Shown here in pieces: positions 60,089 to 64,000 of a DNA stretch of 64,000 nucleotides. The translations under genes and the position numbers were made by a program. The notes beneath the pieces were generated by a model, which was not told the DNA's origin, made no database searches, and saw only the letters and a list, made by a program, of their open reading frames with translations. The DNA comes from Blautia glucerasea (GTDB taxonomy: Bacteria; Bacillota; Clostridia; Lachnospirales; Lachnospiraceae). Within the stretch, counting starts at the first letter, position 1. Each line of letters opens with the position of its first letter. The stretch is taken from assembly GCF_020537505.1 (NCBI RefSeq), contig NZ_JAJBMO010000003.1, forward strand, positions 62,001 to 126,000, read 5' to 3'.

Positions 60089-61600
60089 ATGTCGCTAGTA
60101 TCTAATCTCTTTTTACTTTTTGTGGCAGCAAGTGTATTTGTCTATTACATTGTGCCGCATAAATTCCAGTGGATCGTCCTTCTTGTCTTCAGCTATATTT
60201 ATTACATAGCAGGCGGTCCCCGTTATGTTGTCTTTATTCTTTTTTCCACCCTGGTTACCTGGCTGATGGCGCTTCTTATCGAAAAAACAGAAGAGAAGGG
60301 CGGTCATAAGAGTGCAAAAAGGCTTTTGATCCTTGGACTTGTGCTCAATTTCGGAATGCTGGGAATTGTAAAGTATACCAACTTTGCAGTGGAAAATATC
60401 AATGCATTGTTTCATCTGAATTTAAGAGGAATGGCACTTCTTCTTCCCCTTGGAATCTCTTTCTATACATTTCAGTCCTCAGGATATCTTCTTGATGTAT
60501 ATTGGAAGAGATGCAAGGCAGAGAAGCAGCCGTTCAAATATGCCCTGTTTGTGTCTTTCTTTCCGCAGATCCTCCAGGGCCCCATTGGAAGATACAGCCG
60601 TCTGGCAGACCAGCTGTATGCAGAGCATTCCTTTAAAGGGGAAAATATTACCAGAGGCTTTGAACGGATCCTCTGGGGATTCTCTAAGAAAATGATCCTG
60701 GCAGACTGGGCGGCCGTTTTTGCAGATGCGATCTTTGATGATCCAGCCCAATATAATGGAGTGGCCCTTCTGGGAGTCCTTTTTTATACCATACAGCTCT
60801 ATGCGGATTTTTCCGGTGGAATGGACGTGGTGATCGGTATTTCACAGATGTTTGGCATTCAGCTGGATGAAAACTTCAAACGCCCGTTTTTTGCAGTTTC
60901 CATTACAGATTTCTGGCATCGCTGGCATATTACCCTTGGAACCTGGATGAAGGATTATGTATTTTATCCGGTTACTTTATCCGGCTGGATGGGGAAATTT
61001 GGCAAATGGGGTAAAAAGACATTTGGCAAAAAAATTGGCCGGACCCTTCCAATCTGCCTGGCGAATCTGATCGTATTCTTTGTAGTGGGAGTATGGCATG
61101 GCGCCGCATGGAAATACATTGTATACGGTATGTATAACGGTATTATCATTGCATTCAGCGGACTTATGGCAGAGAACTACCGCAGCTGGAAAAAGAAACT
61201 GCATATTTCAGGCAAAGAGACCTGGTATTATGTGTTTACTGTGATAAGAACCTTCATACTGGTTGTGATCAGCATGTATTTTGACCGCGCAGATAGTGTT
61301 GGACAGGCCTTTCATATGATGAAACAATCTGTTACACACTTTTCCCCGTCACAGCTGCTTCTGATTCCGGCAGGCAGACAGGGCACTGCCTTTACTCCCT
61401 ATGCGCTTTGGATCATTGCAGTGGGATGCGTAATTTTGTTTATCATAGGCGTTCTTCAGGAACGGGGTATGAAGATACGGGAATCCCTTGGAAAGCTGCC
61501 CCTTCCTGTTACAGCTGCCATATATTTCTGCGTGCTGGTATCCATTGGCTTGTTTGGTTCCACAGCAGTAGCGAGAGGTTTTATCTATGCACAATTTTAA
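60089..61600 (+). CDS. MBOAT O-acyltransferase (DltB/AlgI-like)
   Basis: 503 residues, about ten membrane spans. MBOAT features: LLLPLGISFYTFQSSGYLLDV, QILQGPIGRYSRL, and the catalytic His in FVVGVWHGAAWKY. With the DltD-like and DltA-like genes that follow it probably transfers D-alanine to teichoic acid, though its length is nearer AlgI. Overlaps the next gene by 14 bp. Confidence 0.88.
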   Translation: MSLVSNLFLLFVAASVFVYYIVPHKFQWIVLLVFSYIYYIAGGPRYVVFILFSTLVTWLMALLIEKTEEKGGHKSAKRLLILGLVLNFGMLGIVKYTNFAVENINALFHLNLRGMALLLPLGISFYTFQSSGYLLDVYWKRCKAEKQPFKYALFVSFFPQILQGPIGRYSRLADQLYAEHSFKGENITRGFERILWGFSKKMILADWAAVFADAIFDDPAQYNGVALLGVLFYTIQLYADFSGGMDVVIGISQMFGIQLDENFKRPFFAVSITDFWHRWHITLGTWMKDYVFYPVTLSGWMGKFGKWGKKTFGKKIGRTLPICLANLIVFFVVGVWHGAAWKYIVYGMYNGIIIAFSGLMAENYRSWKKKLHISGKETWYYVFTVIRTFILVVISMYFDRADSVGQAFHMMKQSVTHFSPSQLLLIPAGRQGTAFTPYALWIIAVGCVILFIIGVLQERGMKIRESLGKLPLPVTAAIYFCVLVSIGLFGSTAVARGFIYAQF

Positions 61601-62561
61601 GAAGATCATAAAAACAATAATCGTGCTTGCCGTATGCATAGCACTTCTTGTGGGACTGGACACGGCACTTTATCCCTGTACGTTTATGCGAAATGATATC
61701 CATGCAGTGGTAAGCAATCAATATGACGATATTATTCTTGGAACTTCCCACGGAATGACAGACATTGATCCGGCGGTGATGGAAGAAATTACTGGAAGAA
61801 CTGGCCACAATGTCTGTGTAGGCGGAGAATACGGAATTGACGCTTATTACATTGCCAGACTGATCGCAGAGAAACAAAAGCCCACCCGGATCATTTACGA
61901 GGTGGATCCCGGATATTTTGTTTCCGAAAAAGAAGAAGGAAATAATTATCTGCTGTTCTTCCATGAATTTCCTTTTTCCAGGGCGAAACTGGAATACTTC
62001 TGGAATTCCATTGCAAAATGTAATTTCCGTACGATCCTGTTCCCCTGGTATGAGTATTCCCTTAGTTATGAACTTGGAAAAGTGAAAGAAACTTTTTCCC
62101 GGAAATGGAATCAGGACTATGATATTTCCCATCTGAAAAGCGACACCCAGGAATACCACGAAAGCGGTCTGATCGAGCGCTATCCAGTGGACACCTCCAA
62201 GCTGAAAATGAAGGATCTGAAGCTTTTCGAGGAAGACCAGGTAAATCCGCAGAATATGGAATATCTTGGGAAATTAATTGCTTTTTGCAAGGAGAATGAC
62301 ATTGAATTTGTAGCTGTGACCACACCAATTCCTATTAATACCTTAAAAGCTTACAGTGATAATTACAATGCTGCATGGAAATATTTTGGAGAGTATTTTG
62401 ACCAGCAGGAAGTTCCGTATCTGAACTTTAATACACAGTATTTCAAGGCATTTTCACATGATCTTAAGGATTACACAGATTATGATGGACATATGAATGG
62501 AAATGCTGCTTCTGAATATTCCAAAGTTCTGGCAAATATTCTGAAAGGAGAAGGCGTATGA
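61587..62561 (+). CDS. DltD-like SGNH hydrolase-fold protein
   Basis: 324 residues. N-terminal membrane anchor (IIVLAVCIALLVGLD), then LGTSHGMTDIDPA with the catalytic Ser, and C-terminal DYDGHMN with Asp/His. Extracellular partner of the acyltransferase. Overlaps its neighbours on both sides (ATGA with the next). Confidence 0.8.
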   Translation: MHNFKKIIKTIIVLAVCIALLVGLDTALYPCTFMRNDIHAVVSNQYDDIILGTSHGMTDIDPAVMEEITGRTGHNVCVGGEYGIDAYYIARLIAEKQKPTRIIYEVDPGYFVSEKEEGNNYLLFFHEFPFSRAKLEYFWNSIAKCNFRTILFPWYEYSLSYELGKVKETFSRKWNQDYDISHLKSDTQEYHESGLIERYPVDTSKLKMKDLKLFEEDQVNPQNMEYLGKLIAFCKENDIEFVAVTTPIPINTLKAYSDNYNAAWKYFGEYFDQQEVPYLNFNTQYFKAFSHDLKDYTDYDGHMNGNAASEYSKVLANILKGEGV

Positions 62562-64000
62562 TTACAAATGTTTTAGAATATCTTGAAGCTTCCGCAGCAA
62601 AATATCCAGACAAAACGGCGTTTGCAGATCTTGACTCTGCATGTACCTTTGAGGAGCTTCGCCAGCGGGCAAGAAGACTTGGGACAGCTTTGGCGGAACA
62701 TTTCCTGCCTGGAAATCCGGTACCAGTATTTATGGAAAAAAGTGTGGATACCATAGGGGTATTCATGGGGGCTGTCTATGCAGGCTGCTTTTATGTAATG
62801 CTTGACACAAAGCAGCCGGCAGCCAGAATACAGCAGATTCTGGAAATTCTTGACAGCGATGTGATCGTGACATCGCAGAAATATGAAAAGGATCTGGAAA
62901 AACTGGAGTTCAGGGGAAAAGTTTTATTCACAGAGGAACTGGATCAGGGCGCAGAGGATTCCTTTGTGCTGGACCGTATTCGCGCACAGGCTGTGGATAC
63001 AGATCCCCTCTATGGAATTTTTACCTCTGGCTCTACGGGAGTTCCTAAGGGTGTTGTAGTAGGGCATCGTTCGGTTATTGATTTTATTGACTGCTTTATA
63101 GAGCTTTTTCATATTACCTCTGAAGATGTGATGGGAAATCAGGCTCCATGGGATTTTGATGTGTCTGTAAAAGACATTTATTCTGGCCTGAAAACAGGAG
63201 CAACGGTACAGATCATTCCGAAACAATATTTTTCCATTCCCAAAAATCTGCTTGATTTTCTGGTTGACAGAGAGGTTACCACCATTGTGTGGGCTGTTTC
63301 TGCCATGTGCATTATCAGTACCTTAAATGGTTTTACCTACAAGGTGCCGGATAAGATCAAAAAGGTACTGTTTTCCGGTGAAGTGATGCCAATTAAACAT
63401 TTGAATATCTGGAGAAAGTATCTTCCGGACACCATGTTTGTAAATATCTATGGCCCTACAGAGATAACCTGCAATTGTACCTATTATGTAGTAGACAGAG
63501 AATTTCAGCCTGGCGATGTACTTCCAATGGGCAGGGCATTCCCCAATGAGAAGGTATTCCTTCTGGATGAGGAGGACCATCTGGTGACAGAAAAAGGTGT
63601 AAACGGAGAAATCTGCGTAGCGGGAAGTGCACTGGCCCTTGGCTATTACCGAAACCCGGAACAGACCAGAAAGGCATTTGTGCAGAATCCCTTGAATAAC
63701 CGTTATCTGGAGCCAATTTACCGGACTGGAGATCTGGCGTTCTATAACGAAAGGGGAGAGCTGTGCTTTGCAACCCGAAAGGACTTCCAGATCAAACATA
63801 TGGGACATAGAATTGAGCTTGGGGAGATCGAGACTGCAATGGATAAGATTCCTGAGATCCGCAGAAGCCTTTGCATTTACGATCAGCCAAAGAATAAGAT
63901 CGTAGCCTTCTATGAAGGGGAAATCGACCGCAAAACCCTGTCACGTTCACTGGTAAAATATGTGCCAAATTTTATGGTTCCCAATGTGTTTGTCCAGGTG
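62558..64000 (+). CDS. dltA: D-alanine--carrier protein ligase-like adenylation enzyme, 3' end cut off
   Basis: 481 residues visible. Adenylation motifs: GIFTSGSTGVPKGV (A3), NIYGPTEITCN (A5), YRTGDLA (A7) and KHMGHRIELGEIE (A8). It would activate D-alanine and load it on DltC. Identity as DltA rather than another adenylating enzyme rests on the operon. Runs to the window end without a stop. Confidence 0.85.
   Translation, partial: MITNVLEYLEASAAKYPDKTAFADLDSACTFEELRQRARRLGTALAEHFLPGNPVPVFMEKSVDTIGVFMGAVYAGCFYVMLDTKQPAARIQQILEILDSDVIVTSQKYEKDLEKLEFRGKVLFTEELDQGAEDSFVLDRIRAQAVDTDPLYGIFTSGSTGVPKGVVVGHRSVIDFIDCFIELFHITSEDVMGNQAPWDFDVSVKDIYSGLKTGATVQIIPKQYFSIPKNLLDFLVDREVTTIVWAVSAMCIISTLNGFTYKVPDKIKKVLFSGEVMPIKHLNIWRKYLPDTMFVNIYGPTEITCNCTYYVVDREFQPGDVLPMGRAFPNEKVFLLDEEDHLVTEKGVNGEICVAGSALALGYYRNPEQTRKAFVQNPLNNRYLEPIYRTGDLAFYNERGELCFATRKDFQIKHMGHRIELGEIETAMDKIPEIRRSLCIYDQPKNKIVAFYEGEIDRKTLSRSLVKYVPNFMVPNVFVQV

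Overview
The window is a Lachnospiraceae-type (anaerobic, spore-forming Clostridia) chromosome carrying one large integrated prophage. The host assignment rests on the flanks: an [FeFe]-hydrogenase with its NADH-binding subunit, the clostridial/bacillar spore-coat ATPase SpoIVA, small secreted proteins behind extended -10 promoters, and a dlt-type D-alanylation operon. Gene starts throughout use strong GGAGG-type ribosome sites.

Layout. 1-5.2 kb is host (hydB fragment, hydA, spoIVA, a small reverse-strand membrane protein). About 5.24-57.42 kb is a 52-kb siphovirus-type prophage bounded by a 19-bp direct repeat; the integrase and Xis lie at its right end. 57.7-64 kb is host again (three secreted proteins, then MBOAT, DltD-like and a cut-off DltA-like gene).

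Inside the prophage: (a) 5.4-17.5 kb, small genes in units made of a terminator, a conserved ~30-bp promoter-like element and a gene, with three paralogous membrane proteins (DUF6353-like) and a remote diversity-generating-retroelement (DGR) target; (b) 17.5-24.2 kb, replication: one 1,444-residue protein that joins an SF3 helicase, a primase and a family-B DNA polymerase, then an SSB-like protein and an SF2 helicase; (c) 24.2-34.5 kb, small accessory genes, a toxin-domain protein, a LemA pair, MazG-like and BRO proteins, a structured RNA and a td-like group I intron; (d) 34.5-36.4 kb, an inserted segment with a relic att/terminator block, a hairpin RNA and a 351-residue gene; (e) 37.6-43.2 kb, packaging (candidate cos, HNH, terminase, portal); (f) 43.2-53.4 kb, tail genes; (g) 53.4-55.3 kb, DGR core (Avd, template repeat, reverse transcriptase); (h) holin, Xis, integrase.

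Main results. The DGR has one template and two variable targets: the tail-tip gene next door and a second gene 41 kb away in the early arm. Nearly all template/variable differences fall at template adenines (15 of 16 and 8 of 9), and each target is followed 8 nt after its stop by a hairpin with the same CTTGT loop. An 830-nt group IA intron splits a conserved phage gene and carries a small ORF and RNA cassettes. The head module is missing: the first residues of the prohead protease are fused in frame to the tape measure, and no capsid, connector or tail-tube gene remains. No endolysin and no CI-type repressor can be seen. The prophage is therefore probably unable to make virions by itself, although its DGR, tail-tip and integration genes look intact.
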